The translations under genes were made by a program, and so were the position numbers. Below are positions 9,800 to 22,117 of a stretch of DNA of 64,000 nucleotides, in pieces. Under the pieces are notes generated by a model, which saw only the letters and a program-made list of their open reading frames with translations, did no database searches and had not been told where the DNA came from. How positions within the stretch are numbered: position 1 is the first letter of the stretch; the number at the start of each line of letters is the position of its first letter. The DNA is from Pohlia nutans (taxonomy: Eukaryota; Streptophyta; Bryopsida; Bryales; Mniaceae): NCBI GenBank assembly GCA_022496805.1, contig CM040099.1, forward strand, positions 312,501 to 376,500, read 5' to 3'.

Positions 9800-11600
9800 G
9801 ACCTTGTCACGCCCAAAATAGCACTCGAGAACCTTCTCCAGAATTTTTTTTAGAAGTATGCCTTGTAATATGTTTTTGGAAAGCTTGAGTAAAGGGACTT
9901 TTAGCGGTGCATAGCACATTCAATTTGGACATAACTTTCAAAAGTTATGCTCAATTTAAATAGTCACGTTGATAATTGGGGCGGTAAACCTTTCAATAGA
10001 CCATAACTTATGGAGTTTCTGTCCAAACTCAATGAGTCTTATACTCTTGATACGCCCTTTGCGAGAGCTTTCTAAAAACATATGAAAAAAGCATACTTCC
10101 AAAACAAAGTCTGAAGAAGCTTCTCGAGTGCTAATTTTAGGCGTCACGAGTTCTAGTTTAGCGTATGGGAGGGCCCAGGGTTTGCTTGCAATGTCAATGT
10201 TGTGGTGTGGAATTTGTGTTGAGCAACCCGAGACTATAGGCGTCACGAGTTCTCTCCGTGATTGTGTAGGGGCAGGAATGCAAACCCTAGACCCTCCTAC
10301 ATAGCCGTCGGGGCCAACGGCAATGTGGGAGGGCCTAGGATTTCCTTGCAATGTCCATGTTGCGGTGTGAAATTTGTGGTGGACAGCCCGAGACTATTGG
10401 CCTCACGAGTTCTCTACATGATTGTGTAGGGGCGGAAATGCAAACCTTGGGCCCTCCCACATTGCCGTCGGCCCCGACGGCTATCCCATCACTCCCCAAA
10501 GTGTAACTCATGATGCCCAAAATAGCACTCGAAAACCTTCTCCAGAATTTTTTTTGAAGTATGCCTTGTCATATGTTTTTGGAAAGCTCTTGCAAAGGGC
10601 GTTTCATCGGTGTATAGCACATCCAATTTGGACATAAACTTCAAAAGTTATGCTCAATTGAAATAGTCAAGCTAATATTCTAGGCTGTGAAGATTTCAAT
10701 AGACCATAACTTATGGAGCTTTTGTCCAAACTGAATGAGTCTTATACCATTAAAACGCCCTTTGCAAGAGCTTTCCAAAAACATATGACAAAGCATATTT
10801 CCAAAAAAACGTTTGGAGAAGGTTTTCGAGTGCTATTTTTGGCATTACGAGTTACAGTTTGGCGAGTCATGGGATAGCCGTCGGGGCCGACGGCAATGTG
10901 GGAGGGCCCAGGGTTTGCTTGCAATGTCCATGTTGGGGTGCGAAATTTGTGGTGGACAGCCCAAGACCATTGGCATCACGAGTTCTCTACATGATTGAGT
11001 AGGGGCGGAAATGCAAACCTTGGGCCCTCCCACATTGCCGTCGGCCCCGACGGCTATCCCATCACTCCCCAAAGTGTAACTCGTGATGCCCAAAATAGCA
11101 CTCGAAAACTTTCTCCAGACTTTGTTTAGGAAGTATGCCTTGTCATATGTTTTTGGAAGGCTTTTGCAAAGCGCGTTTCATCGGTGTATAGCACATCCAA
11201 TTTGGACATAAACTTCATAAGTTATGCTCAATTGAAATAGTCAGGCTAATATTCTAGGCTGTGAAGATTTCAATAGACCATAGCTTATGGAGTTTTTGTC
11301 CAAACTGAATGAGTCTTATACCATTGAAACGCCCTTTGCAAGAGCTTTTTAAAAACATATGACAAAGCATATTTCCAAAAAAACGTTTGGAGAAGGTTTT
11401 CGAGTGCTATTTTGGGCATCACGAGTTACAGTTTGGCGAGTCATGGGATAGCCGTCGGGGCCGACGGCATTGTGGGAAGGCCCAGGGTTTGCTTGCAATG
11501 TCAATATTGGGGTGCGAAATTTGTAGTGGACCGCCCGAGACCATTGGCGTCATGAGTTCTCTATATGATTGTGTGGGGGCAGAAATGCAAACGAGCCGGG
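9800..11600. repeat. Alternating inverted-repeat array
   Basis: Three successive units of about 570-700 bp each hold a block and its inverted copy. The word GCCCAAAATAGCACTCGA starts near 9811, 10,515 and 11,088; its reverse complement recurs near 10,131, 10,838 and 11,411. Between the arms lie GACCATAACTTATGGAG segments and palindromic GCCGTCGGGGCCGACGGC or its reverse near 10,305, 10,463, 10,878, 11,038 and 11,450. Each unit can fold into a long imperfect hairpin. Short frames here are by-products of the repeat. A structural or small-RNA-generating role is possible but unproven. Confidence 0.75.
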
Positions 11601-12830
11601 CCTAGGGTCGTGAAGCGCATGTTATTGTGTGTGAATGTTGGGTCATGACGCACATTTGGATGGTGAGGGGTTGTCTCCTGTGGGCAACATGAGTTGTGGT
11701 TTGTGAGAGTTGGGTGGGTTGTCGGGGCCGAGAGCTTCGTTTGAGGGCCCAGGGTTTGCTTGAGTGGTGGCCACGCGTGGTGTGGAATTTGTGCTTGGGC
11801 GTCATGAGTCCTTGGGCGTTACGAATTTGTAGCGTGAATGTGATGGGAAGGGTATATAATGGACTGGGCCCAGGGTTGTCATGCGCGTTGAATTGTGTGT
11901 GAATGTTGGGCAATTTTGTGCATTTGAGATGTGAGGGCTCGGCCTAGTGTGCGTCACGAGTTTTGGTTTGGGGAGTGATGGCTGGGCCGTCGGGGCTGAG
12001 GGCTATGTGGGAGGGTCCATGATTGCTTGTGTGGTTGCCACGGGTGTTGTCAAGTTTATGCTTGGGCGTGACGAGCCCTTGGGCATCATGTGTTTGATGC
12101 GTGAATGTGATGGGCTGGATTTGTAATGGGCTGAACCTAGGGTTGTCATGCGCGTTGAATTGTGTGTGAATGTTGGAGTATGATGCGCATTTGGGATGTG
12201 AGGGCTCGCTCTACTGGGCATCACGTAGCGTAAATGTGTTGGGACATATTCGTAATGGGTCGGACTTAGGGTCGCGATGCGTGTTGTATTGTATGTGAGG
12301 GTTGGCCCATGACTCCCATATGGGAAGGGAGGCTCTTTAGTGTGTTGGAGTCACAAGTTAATTGTAGTTTTGCAAGTACTCGTGGGCCGTAAGGGCCAAA
12401 GCCTAATATTGTACATCCAGGGCTTGCTTGCAAGCATAGCGCGCGAGTTGTGGAATTTTTGTGAGTGTAAGTGTTGGGTTGGATTCGTAATGGGCCCGTG
12501 CCTAGGTTGGTGATGCTTGATGTTCAGTGAATGAGTGTTTATGTTGAGGCTGGATTCGTACTAGGTTAAGTTTGATTCGTAATGAGCTGAGGTAGGTTTG
12601 AAAATTGTAATGCACATTGTATTGTGTGTTAGTGTGGGCCAGGACACGCACTTCAGAAGTGAAGGGCTGACCCTTTTGGGGGCCACCAGTTGTGGTTGTG
12701 CAAAGGCTGTGTGGGCTGTTGGGGACAAGGGCACCTTAAGAGGGCCTAGGGTTTTCTTACAAGGTCAGCGTGAGGTGTGGAAATTTTGCTTGCGCGTAGT
12801 GGGTGTGGACTCGTGATGCTCGTTGTATTT
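11600..12830. repeat. Degenerate tandem repeats, about 290 bp
   Basis: About four diverged units share GGGCCCAGGGTTTGCTTG-like words, GTGTGTGAATGTTGG and GGCGTCATGAGTCC-like words (about 11,640, 11,900, 12,170 and 12,480). They look like older relatives of the array at 9.8-11.6 kb. No gene is supported. Confidence 0.5.
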
Positions 12831-13640
12831 TGTGATCATGGTTTTGTTGTTGTTGGGATTGCCCTTGGGTGCCAGCGCATCAGTATGTCGTGCGCGTGAC
12901 GTGCTCGTAGTATGCTTGTTGTGTGTTTGTGCTCGTGTTTTTTTTGGTACAACTCTAGCCTCTTGCTACGTTCTTGATGTCCCCACTGCTCGCATCTCGT
13001 GCCACTGTGACGAGACGTGTCCCTTAATGGACGAGTTGGAGATCACCATTTTGGGAGTGCTAGGATTGCCGTTGGGGCCGATTCCTTCGTACATGGGGCA
13101 GTGAGTTGGCTCGTGTCATGCTCGTGGTGTCATGCCATTGCTCGTGGCGTGCTGGCTCGTGGTGTTTTTTGGTCATGCTCGGGTATTTTACTACGCATTC
13201 GATGGCCCAGTGCTCGCATTTCGTGGTCATTGTGGCGAGGCCAGTCCCTTGATTGTCGAGATGGGATCATGGTTTTGGTGGTGCGAGTACCAGCACATTA
13301 GCTCGTTGCGTGCGCGTGTTATCGTCGTGGTGTGCTCGTGGTGTACTGGCTCGTGGTGTCACTCTCCATTGGTTGTGGTGTTTCTGGGTCCACCTCTTGT
13401 ACTTATCTACGCATTCGATGGCCCAATGCTCGCATTACATGCAGCTATAGCAAGGCGAGTCCCTTAGTAATCGAGGTAGTGATCATGGTTTTGTTGTTGC
13501 TGGGTTTGCCCTCGGGTGCCAGCGCGTCACTCTCATTTGCTTGTGGTGCCTGGGTCCAGCTATTGTCTCTTCCAACGCTCTCGATGGCCAAGTGCTCGCA
13601 TTACGCGCCACTATGGCAAAAGCGCTCGCATTACCTTGCT
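12830..13640. repeat. Tandem repeats, about 170-220 bp
   Basis: Units carrying a CGATGGCCCAxTGCTCGCATT-like word recur near 12,976, 13,200, 13,418 and 13,585, followed in most by GATCATGGTTTTGTTGTTG and GCCAGCGC. Overlapping open frames in three phases (12,823-13,649) arise from the repeat and its low stop density; I do not accept them as genes. Confidence 0.6.
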
Positions 13641-13683
13641 ACTATCTAAATCTTATAAGTTCTCATTCATTTTCTCGTTCTAA

Positions 13684-14326
13684 ATGTTCATAATTTATTT
13701 TGTGGGCATTCAATCAGGTGCTTCGTTGTTGGCATGTCGCTGCGTGCAACGCCACATTGATGCATTCGAAGAGGGCCAAGATCTATCTGATGGACCGCTT
13801 TTGTCTATGCGACAAGCCCGCAAACATGAACCCGAGCTAATTGTTGCATCATCATCTGCATTAGAGGATCCACACCTTGTTCCGTTAGCGGTCGTTCCAA
13901 CGTTGAAGAAATCTCGATTCAGTAAGTAAATTTGAATTCAATCAAGACAATTTCTACTTTGTTTGATAGACTCTTCATCACCTTGTTCTCATGTCCATTT
14001 GTTTCTTTCTGTGCAGAAAAATGAAGACCGCGAATTCTATAGTATAGAGGCCACTTTTTGCGAGGCTAGAGTTTTTGAAGAGCCCTCCCAAAACATTTCA
14101 TTTGCTAGTCTACATTGAGCTTGTTGCACAGGCTCTTACAGGTCAAAGTATTAGAGATCACATTCTAAAGCCAAAGGTGTTGAACTCCGACGCACTAGTA
14201 TACTTTCATGTTGAGGCTAAGGAGTCTGAATGTGATGGTTTTAGTTCACTTCTACGCTCTACATCTAGCTCTTGCTCAAGGTCTACTAGTACCGGTAATT
14301 CTATTGATGACTTAGAGGAACTTTGA
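13684..14326 (+). pseudogene. Unrecognised short coding-like fragment
   Basis: Two plus-strand frames (13,684-13,929 and 14,075-14,326) flank a plausible 95-bp intron with donor GTAAGT at 13,922 and acceptor TGTGCAG ending at 14,016. Joining them does not keep a common frame. The second frame ends in a serine-rich tail (SSSCSRSTSTGNS) before a stop. I do not recognise the product. It could be a decayed two-exon gene or element fragment; selection on either frame is not shown. Confidence 0.25.
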
Positions 14327-14559
14327 TGTCCTCTCCACATCTTTGTACTACTTTTGTTATGATACATGTAGTGAGACTAAAAGGGCCACTAATCTTGATT
14401 CTTGACATTCGTGTTATACTTCACATTGCTAAACCTTTTATTCTCAAACCTCATTGATTTATTAACTGTATTGTTCATGTTTTGTTTTTCCATATTTGAT
14501 CTCAAAACCCCTAATCCCTAAATCATCAAATTTTAATAAATTTTTTTCTCAGATATAGA

Positions 14560-14860
14560 ATGTGAAATAATTACATTTTACATTACAGTCCAGATACACT
14601 AAAAATTCCATAAATATTGATCCCATGGTTATAGGTCCTTTTGAAAAAACTTCAAAAAAACTGAAATTTTTCTAGGCTCTCAGGCTCTCACGCTCTCGGG
14701 CTCACACTCCCAGGCTCACATGCTAGCATTCGCGTTTGAAATTCAAACCTTCATTTTTTTCCCTTGATTCAAACAACTATGAATACAAATTTTGTTACTT
14801 GTGGTTTATAAAACATTCAATGGAAAGAATGCAAGTCCTTTGTAAAATCATGTGGAAAAA
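14560..14860 (+). repeat. Third copy of the SWIM-element end
   Basis: The stretch holding CATGGTTATAGGTCC, then CTAGGCTCTCAGGCTCTC and the ATTCAAAC region resembles the downstream end of the two SWIM copies (reverse of about 1440-1700; 48,670-48,866). It has no SWIM coding part, so it is a terminal fragment or a short derivative. Confidence 0.45.
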
Positions 14861-15063
14861 AATTATGAGTTTTGGGGTCATCTTTACTAAAATTTCAATG
14901 TTTAAAGTTTTTGGTTCAGAGATAATCAATTTGAATATAACTTTTGTATTTTTCTGATGCCTGTGGATTTCTCTGTTGCCTGTGGCAGGTCCTCGGAGAG
15001 GGTCTTAGAGGCTCTGTCGTTTCCAGTACTTGATAAAGCTCCCATGTGCTTCACTAGCTCCTT

Positions 15064-15862
15064 TTGCCGAGTAGTGGTACTCTGACGGAGACGTCGTCAA
15101 AATCTGCAGCTCGAGGGAAGGGAAGAATTAATTGCGTCCTGTCTTGGAACCGAAGTTTTCTTCTTTTAATCTGCATGAGGGGAAGCCGAGCGCTCATCTT
15201 TTCTGTTCTTTATTGGATGTGGTCGCCAATGGCGGCTTCCGGCCGAGTGAATTGGTAAAGGCTTTGTATTTTTGAAGTGATATATTTTTTGCATTTCTCG
15301 GTTTGAGGGAGGGCAACGTGTACAGGCCCTAAACCCTGAAACTGCTGTTGCTCTTGTAGGATGGAACAACATTGCTGCTCTTGTTGTTTTGAATAGATCC
15401 TAGATGAAATTTTTCGGATAAACTACCTCTGTCCGTTAATAACTGTCGTGCTTGGTGGCAATTCCTTTTCCCAGTTGCTTATAGGAAGTTGCTTGCGATC
15501 TTCTGTTGTAGTTGTCTACGACTGGCCACGAGTTGTCATTGAAGCCAAGACCAGACCGCGTCAACCGTGCTGCAATGCAGTCATCTCAGAGGCACGCAAC
15601 TAACAACACTTGAACCCTAAAGCCATTGCCCCATTACTTCATTTCTCTCGAGGTAAATTCTTTTTGAATATGGAATTGGATGTGTCGACGTTTATTTACG
15701 GATGCCCTGCTTGAGGTATTGAAGCATTCGGCAGTGAGGAGACCCGTGGAGTCTAGTCGCCTGGATTTCTATGCTCATGCGGAAGCTTTTGCTGCTCTTG
15801 TCAACATCGAGTTCGTTTCAATAATCGGTGCGTTGGAACTAATTGATTATCTTTCCTTCTAA
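15064..15862 (+). other. Possible exon-like segments of an unknown gene
   Basis: Higher-GC segments with plausible splice sites occur here: ATGGCGGCTTCCGGCC at 15,230 followed by a donor GTAAAGG; and a frame at 15,680-15,862 (with segments TDALLEVLKH and FYAHAEAFAALVNIEF) that can end at a GTGCG donor. I cannot assign a product or link the segments into one frame. They may be first exons of a decayed gene; coding status is uncertain. Confidence 0.2.
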
Positions 15863-18800
15863 CTGATGAATTGGGTTTTCTCTGATTGTTGACCCGGTCG
15901 CACTCATCCGTGATCTGATTTTCTCTCATCTGATCGATGGCTGAACTGATTAACCTTGGCATTTTCGGTTCGTTTCCTCCTTGGAAATTATTGCATATCT
16001 GAAAAATTGAGCTCTCATGCATTTGAAGTTTAAACGTGAACTGGTTGATTTGTCAGACCCTCATCACCGAGTAGACTTGATGACTCTCAAAACTTCATGA
16101 TCTTCTCTCTGACCCTTCTGAAAACTTCCTAGAACTTCAAGCCTACATAGTTTCGTGGCAATACATTTAGCTCAGCTCTTTCGAGCATGCCTTTCAAAAC
16201 TTCGATTACGTGTCAGGAGAATCAACCCTTGCGAGCTTTTGTTCTTCGACCCTAAACCGCAGCTGCTCTCGACATTTTCTGTAGCAGCAGGTGTGGGCAG
16301 CATTTCTACGGTAGTTTGTGGGCATCTTCAAATACGAATTGTGGGCATGTTTGCAGGTCTACAAGCATTGGCGTCACATTCAGGCTGTAGCAATGTGAGT
16401 CAAAAAACCGGTCGCCCGATTTATGATCACAAATGGGCCGGTGATGGGTGCAAATGTATGCCTTTCAAGCAATGGACCTCCTTGTTCTTGTACGATTAAC
16501 TGAACTCAATCTATCCTAGGTACTTGGCATGCAAAACTGGGCTTAGTTTTGTGAATGAAGTCTCTTAACTAGGTTTTTTGGGCTTATATCTAACAATTCC
16601 AGCACACCTTCTAGACTTGCAAAAGTGAATAAGTCAACTTAGAGCTTCCCATATCCCTTCCTAATGCAACCTAAACCACCACACATACTACCAACCACCT
16701 TAGCAATGCATAGACTCAATTTAAACATAAATTAGGGCTTTCTGAAGAATTTTGGGCAGCGCTTCCGCGTCATGCCAAAAACTCAGAAATTTAACCCTAA
16801 ACTTAAAACACAATCAAATTGGACGAAGGACCTCGGGCAGCGCTTCCGCGTCTCTCTCTTCACCGTCCCAAAATTCATCACAAGATCATACAATCAGCAT
16901 AAAACCATCCAAACATCAACAATTATAAATAGCTCACTTTCACAACACAATCTTGAATTTTTACACACACAAGAAATGTTAGGTGATTAGCTCACCATTT
17001 CCACATCTATGTTGCTTTTTAACTCACTAATGGTCTACTGATCATGCAATAGAACTTGAAACGCAAAAGAAGAACAAAAAAGAACAAGCACGCAGGGCTC
17101 CCTCCATAATATCACGCTGTCAGTTTTCCGCATTGTCACCGTTTTGCACTGCCGCAGCTTGTACGTGCCTCCAAAAACCTCCTTTCACTTCCTCGGCCGT
17201 TGCTCCCTCGTCCTTGCTCCAAACGCCTTGAGCTTAGACTTTTTGGAAAGCCGACTTGATCATCTACAACCCCTCCAATTTTCAAGACCTAACTACCTTT
17301 GCTCTAGCATCTATCTACCAAAGAAAATCAACCTATCCTATGTGATTCGAAGGAGAGAGAAGAGAATGATCGCCCTTGGGCTTCAACCCAAGGGTTTTGC
17401 CCCCTCCATCTGTTGCACTTCATCCAACTAGAACTCATCCAAAAACCCTACTCTAGTAATTACATCCTAAACTATCAGTTACCGGGTCTTTTTTAGGTGT
17501 TAAAAATAGGACTAGGTCTTTTACCAATAGTCCCACGTTTACTTCCCAACAATAGCCCAACTTCTACTTCCTACATTAACTGCAAAATACCGTGAATTAC
17601 ACAAAAATCCACGATTAGTCGGTTAGAACACAAAATACGGCAAAAATATCCAAAAACTAGGACAATTCAACTGGCATATAAAGACTCCAATCACATACAC
17701 TAATAATCCTACCAAATTAAATACGCAGCTAAACCGCTACAATTAGGAAAATACGATCAAGATTTCACGAAAAAATGCTGCGGTAAGAGTTTACCGCGGC
17801 CGTGGACCGGTTCGACGGTTCACAAGCAACCCTATTTTTGCTACGTCATATGGTATGTTTTTCTTACAGCCGATAGTTTCATTGTCAACGTTGTTATTAT
17901 CTCCACATTTGACGCTCGTGTTCGTGTCGAGACTTATATTTCTTCCCTTAACCCTTAAAACTCCACACTACAGCTACACGGACAAACCTCAGCAGTTTTT
18001 CACATTTTATATTGCACTATATTTTTTTGGAAATTTTCTCAGATAAAGTATTGTAAAACTGATTTACCCTGATTTTTTCCGTAATTATGCCTTAAAAAAT
18101 TAATTTTACAGGTTTTCCCGAGGTTCATTGTTGAAGAAATCATGCTTATTGCCAAAATGCTCAGAATAGTATATTTTTTGCTAGATGAGATGTAAATAAT
18201 AGTGATGAAGGTTTAGTGTGCATGCTTTTTGAGCTCACATAAAATGAAATTTGATGGATAAAATTGTTCGTGCAATGTATATTGAAAGTTAACGGTTTGG
18301 AGCTTCGAAATGCTGTAAAACAAACGATTTTAACCATGTTTTAGAATGGGAAATTGAACTAGAAAGTAGAAGATAGCCCCCATACTTTCTTAGTTGGGAT
18401 CATTTCACGGGGTTGACGTGAGACGTGTGGTTAGAACCCTACACTCGATGCCTTACTGACAACCCTTTTGCTTCCGTTCTTGGTCTAGTTGATAATTTGA
18501 AACTATGACTTGGTCGTCAACTTTCGACGTTGTAGGTACCTGGTGTACATGCAGTGTTTCTTTAGTACTGTCAGATGTACTACTTTGGAAGTTTTTATTT
18601 CATTGAGATGCATTACTTATGTTTTTGCTGTTGCTTCATCCGATGGTTTCTACAAGTTGCTGAAATGGTGCACGTGGCTCGTCATTATGCTTGCTCTATG
18701 GATATCCACTCTTCGCAACTGGCACTGCTAGTTTGTGGTGTAGCAAAGGTCTGTTGAAAGTTATTGCTCCATGTATTTGATGCCTGTCGTAATGGTTAAC

Positions 18801-18879
18801 TTTTTGTGCTTCTCTAATGTGCATGAATGTTGCAGCTCATGATGTTTGAGAATTTTAGCTTGCCCCTGTTGCGATTCAG
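15863..18879. other. Intergenic DNA with one exon-like segment
   Basis: Mostly AT-rich DNA without a supported gene. The word GGGCAGCGCTTCCGCGTC occurs twice (about 16,753 and 16,838). A short frame near 18,645-18,750 (containing VAEMVHVARHYACS and ALLVCGVAK) ends at a possible donor GTCTGTTG and could be an isolated exon remnant. The stretch 17,430-17,850 resembles retrotransposon-derived AT-rich DNA, but no LTR boundaries are visible. Confidence 0.35.
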
Positions 18880-19147
18880 GCTTTAACCCTAAACCAAAAT
18901 TTCTTGCCTTCTTTGACGGGGTTGGGTTTGTATTTTAATTTCGCCACGGCTGGAATGTGACCCTAAACCCATAAAACCCAAAAGGTCAATGGGATCAACC
19001 CTCGAATACCCCTCAAACCCTAAACCCCTAAACCCTAAACACCCTGAGTCCACGGCTGGAATGTGATCGTGCACCATAAAACCCAAAAGGTCAACGGGAT
19101 CAACCCTCGAATAACCCCCTGAACCCTACACCCTATATCCTAAACCA
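18880..19147. repeat. Telomere-like tract with 108-bp duplication
   Basis: A block containing CCACGGCTGGAATGTGA and AAAACCCAAAAGGTCAA occurs twice (about 18,943 and 19,051). Between the copies lies degenerate CCCTAAA sequence (about 19,013-19,041), the plant-type telomere motif at an internal site. Confidence 0.65.
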
Positions 19148-20061
19148 TGAGCCCTAATCCTTAGAAAGCAGCTCGAGAGTGTCGATGTCGTGTTTGAATG
19201 TATGCTCGAGAGTGTCGATATCGTGTTTATTGTTTGTGACGCACTTAACATTTAACATTGTCACTTTATGCAATCTCAATCAATTAAGTCAAATTTCACT
19301 CAGAGAAAAAAAAAACTACATTTACAACAATTTATGATGTAATTAAATAAACAATATCGATGATGATTTTTTATGATTAAATTGGGTGAACATGTAGGAT
19401 AGATGAAAATTTTGAACCTCTTACGAGGTGAGCGTGAACAAGGTGTTTGTTTGTTTTGACAATGAGTTGGTGTCCACATGACAGAGAGCCATGCTGCGAA
19501 TTTCCCCTGAACCCTTCTGAGAATTGACGCTTGAAAGTGTAAAAGTGTAAGAGTGTGTTCTTGAAAAGACTATGAACGCTTATATCTCGTCATGCAAAGT
19601 TGATGGTCCAATAACTCGATGGAATTGCAACATAGAAAAATGGTGGCACTTACTTCAATTTGGTAAAACAAATATTTCAAACCTTTGATTGAATTTGAAA
19701 AATGAATTGCACTATCATGTTTGACGGCATGAAGTTAATTTACGGTGAAGGTTATAATATTTAGTTGGAATCAAATGGTTTTTCGAATTTATTGAAATCT
19801 GATACAATACAAACATGTACCATTTTTGTAGAAGTTCACAATAACTTTTTCATTCTTCATTTCTTTAGGGCAAAAATAGTCAATAATGGTTTGTAATTTT
19901 TTTTGTGGCGTTACCCTAAACCATGACACAGTCTTTGCAGGGTACGTCCTCCTAAATTTGCAGACCCTGTAATATCCCTATTTAGTATACCAAATATGTA
20001 GATGCCAACAATACCGGCCCATCAGCTATATACGACCTGCCAAATTCTAAATATCTATGAC
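19148..20061. other. AT-rich intergenic DNA
   Basis: No gene is seen. The words CTCGAGAGTGTCGAT occur twice in tandem (about 19,171 and 19,205). A single CCCTAAACC word is present near 19,913. Confidence 0.4.
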
Positions 20062-20146
20062 CGATACCCGCCCGTCGACTATGTCGATACCCGCCCGTCG
20101 ACTATGTCGATACCCGCCCGTCAAGTCTGTCGATACCCGCCCGTCA
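20062..20146. repeat. 23-bp minisatellite
   Basis: Four units starting CGATACCCGCCCGTC at 20,062, 20,085, 20,108 and 20,131 give a 23-bp period; the last is partial. It lies about 230 bp upstream of the SF3A2 fragment. Confidence 0.85.
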
Positions 20147-20521
20147 CATACACCAATATCCGGCATTACATTGATACCCTCGGCCTGCTGTGGTCCTCGG
20201 CTTGCATGTGTTCGTTCACGGTTTTTTTTGGAGTTTGCTTGGTCTTCTTCGTCGCCATCTTTCTGCGTGTTGAGCTTCTTTGCCGGAACCCTCGATGTCA
20301 AATTGCTCTTCTTCCTGTGATCCAGTATCCTTTCATTTGATTTTCCCAGACAGGTTAGGTTTTTTCCTCTGTCATGTCCGAATGGGACAGCGAGCCCGGC
20401 AGCAGAGGCGCTGCCTCGGCACAGAATGAGGCCGTTTATTGACGAGAGCGGCTTCGGCGCATGGAGTTGGAGACCGTCGACCTTGCCGAGGATCTTTGTT
20501 TTCTGCGAAACCATCTTGGAA

Positions 20522-20526
20522 GGTAT
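20522..20526. repeat. Solo-LTR target-site duplication, left
   Basis: GGTAT here matches GGTAT at 20,939-20,943, flanking the solo LTR. It overlaps the SF3A2 exon 1 splice donor (AAG followed by GTATGT). Confidence 0.85.
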
Positions 20527-20938
20527 TGGTAGCTCCCCTTTGATAAGAGCCTACTCGGTAATCAGTACCGAGGAGGTTTATAGCTACCGAGGAAAAGGAA
20601 ATTAACAGAATGGACAGCAAAATGCTCAAAGCTAAGTCAATTATCACAAAACCGAGAGAAAACAAACTGTTTTGAATAAGCAAAGGTGTACAGAGAGCCA
20701 CTCGGTAGAGGATAAATCAGAGAGGAGTACTTCAAGCAAAAGTCAATTATTTGGGAAAATGGAGCCTGCCAATGAGGTTGGCTCTATTGCTTGTATACCA
20801 CAGTACAACCAGATTTGACAGTTAGGTTAGATCGGTAAAAAAATGTTTCCTAGATCTACCTATTGGGGTAATTTGGAAAATTACCCAGGTAAAACTCAGA
20901 TCGGTAGACCTACCGATACTCCTAATTTACGGTTAACA
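20527..20938 (-). mobile_element. Gypsy solo LTR
   Basis: A 412-bp LTR in minus orientation begins TGTTAACCGTA and ends GGAGCTACCA. It matches the 5' LTR of the gypsy element at 49,230-49,639 over its full length with scattered differences. No internal sequence remains, so it formed by LTR-LTR recombination. GGTAT duplications flank it. Confidence 0.9.
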
Positions 20939-20943
20939 GGTAT

Positions 20944-21941
20944 GTTTCCTTCTCTTTTTCCAGTCCGAAGGCTCGCTTCTGAAGATCAGTAAGTCGAGCG
21001 CAACTGATCAATTAGGATTCGGGTTTTTGATCGGTGTCTAGAACCTTGGTTGTTGCTTCTGTTTATTTGGAATGTGCTCGGGCATGGATTGTTGGTGGAG
21101 TGTATTTTGATTAAGGTTAATGGTGTTTTCTGCATGAAATAAAATTTTCTTTCGGAATTTTCTTTCGGAAGTTTGTTCTAGAGCCCGCCCAGGGTGGCAG
21201 GAAAATTAACGAGCGGAGATATTATTCGCGATATTAATTTGTCGAAATGAACTTTTGAATTGGAGTGAGATTTGATGTGATTGGTACAAGAAAGAAAGAC
21301 TCTGTCCGACGTTTGATTTGTTTCTTTTACGGTTCACGAGCTGGTGGTGGCGACGTCAATGCTTCTGCAGGCTACACCCGGAGCTGTACACAAGAACGAG
21401 ATGTATACAATACTGCAGGCGCCATCAATTGGCGGAGTGCAACGTTTTGGTGTTGGTCGGGAAGGCCATGGCGAGTGTAGCCGGAGGAAAGCTGTGCTGA
21501 TTGGATTTCGAGCTCAGAGCGGTAGGTGCAGTTTCTGACTCGTAAGCTCTTGGCTTCATACTTTTGTTCTTAAATTGTAGCGAATTTTCGACGTACATGA
21601 TCGGTGACGAGAAACCTGCTTGAGCACATATCGTGTCAGGTACAAATCTCAGAGCAATGCGGAATCCGAGTTATCGGAAAATAGAATATTCTTGTCTTCC
21701 GTTTCTAGTTCAGTACTAATTCAAGTGTTATTTTTTTAACATCTTATCATGTCTGTATGAGTATGAATAGTGGTTCGGTGATCCGTGGGATGGGTTGCTT
21801 TGTTCATTGGAGTGATTCTTCGTGCTTTCACGTGGTCGGTTTGGATGGTGATGCGTCTAGTTCCATGTCTCTTCGTGCTGCAGTGGATTCGGTGAAACGA
21901 ATTTCGGTTTCATCCAAGTGCAAGTGGGTTGATTTTGTGCA
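20944..21941. other. SF3A2 pseudogene first intron
   Basis: This is the rest of intron 1 after the solo LTR. Short frames at 21,265-21,538 and 21,757-21,948 have locally raised GC but no recognisable motif, and the second runs into exon 2 in a different phase. I see no separate gene. Confidence 0.4.
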
Positions 21942-22117
21942 TCCATGAATGTCAGTTGTGCTCGACGCTCCATAACCACAAGGGTGATTACTTGGCTCAC
22001 ACCCTAGGCAAGCCACATCAGACAAACTTGGCAAAACCTGCAGCTCGTGAAGCTAAGGGTGCTCTTGCCCGGCCCCAGCTTGATGAGCGGACAACTAACC
22101 CTTGCAAAGCAGGTGAT

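Larger units (their letters stand above)
20374..22117 (+). pseudogene. SF3A2: SF3A2 (splicing factor 3A subunit 2) pseudogene
   Basis: Two exons of the U2 snRNP protein SF3A2 (yeast Prp11) are recognisable. Exon 1 (20,374-20,521) encodes MSEWDSEPGSRGAASAQNEA and then RERLRRMELETVDLA and LRNHLG. Exon 2 (about 21,942-22,117) encodes the matrin-type C2H2 finger: HECQLCSTLHN, then YLAHTLGK, HQTNLAKPAAREAK, with both cysteines and histidines kept. Introns are retained, so it is a duplicated gene fragment and not a retrocopy. Defects: TGA at 20,440-20,442 where family members have arginine; the exon 2 acceptor reads GTGCAT instead of ending in AG; a solo LTR sits at the exon 1 donor; and no later exons are found before the giant element begins at 22,458. 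The intact SF3A2 is about 200-300 residues longer. Confidence 0.8.

Noticed and set aside
12823..13649. Overlapping plus-strand frames in three phases
   Set aside because: They result from tandem repeats with few stops; translations are cysteine- and valine-rich with no conserved domain.
20047..20514. 155-residue minus-strand frame
   Set aside because: It is antisense to SF3A2 exon 1 and the 23-bp minisatellite; no domain is seen.
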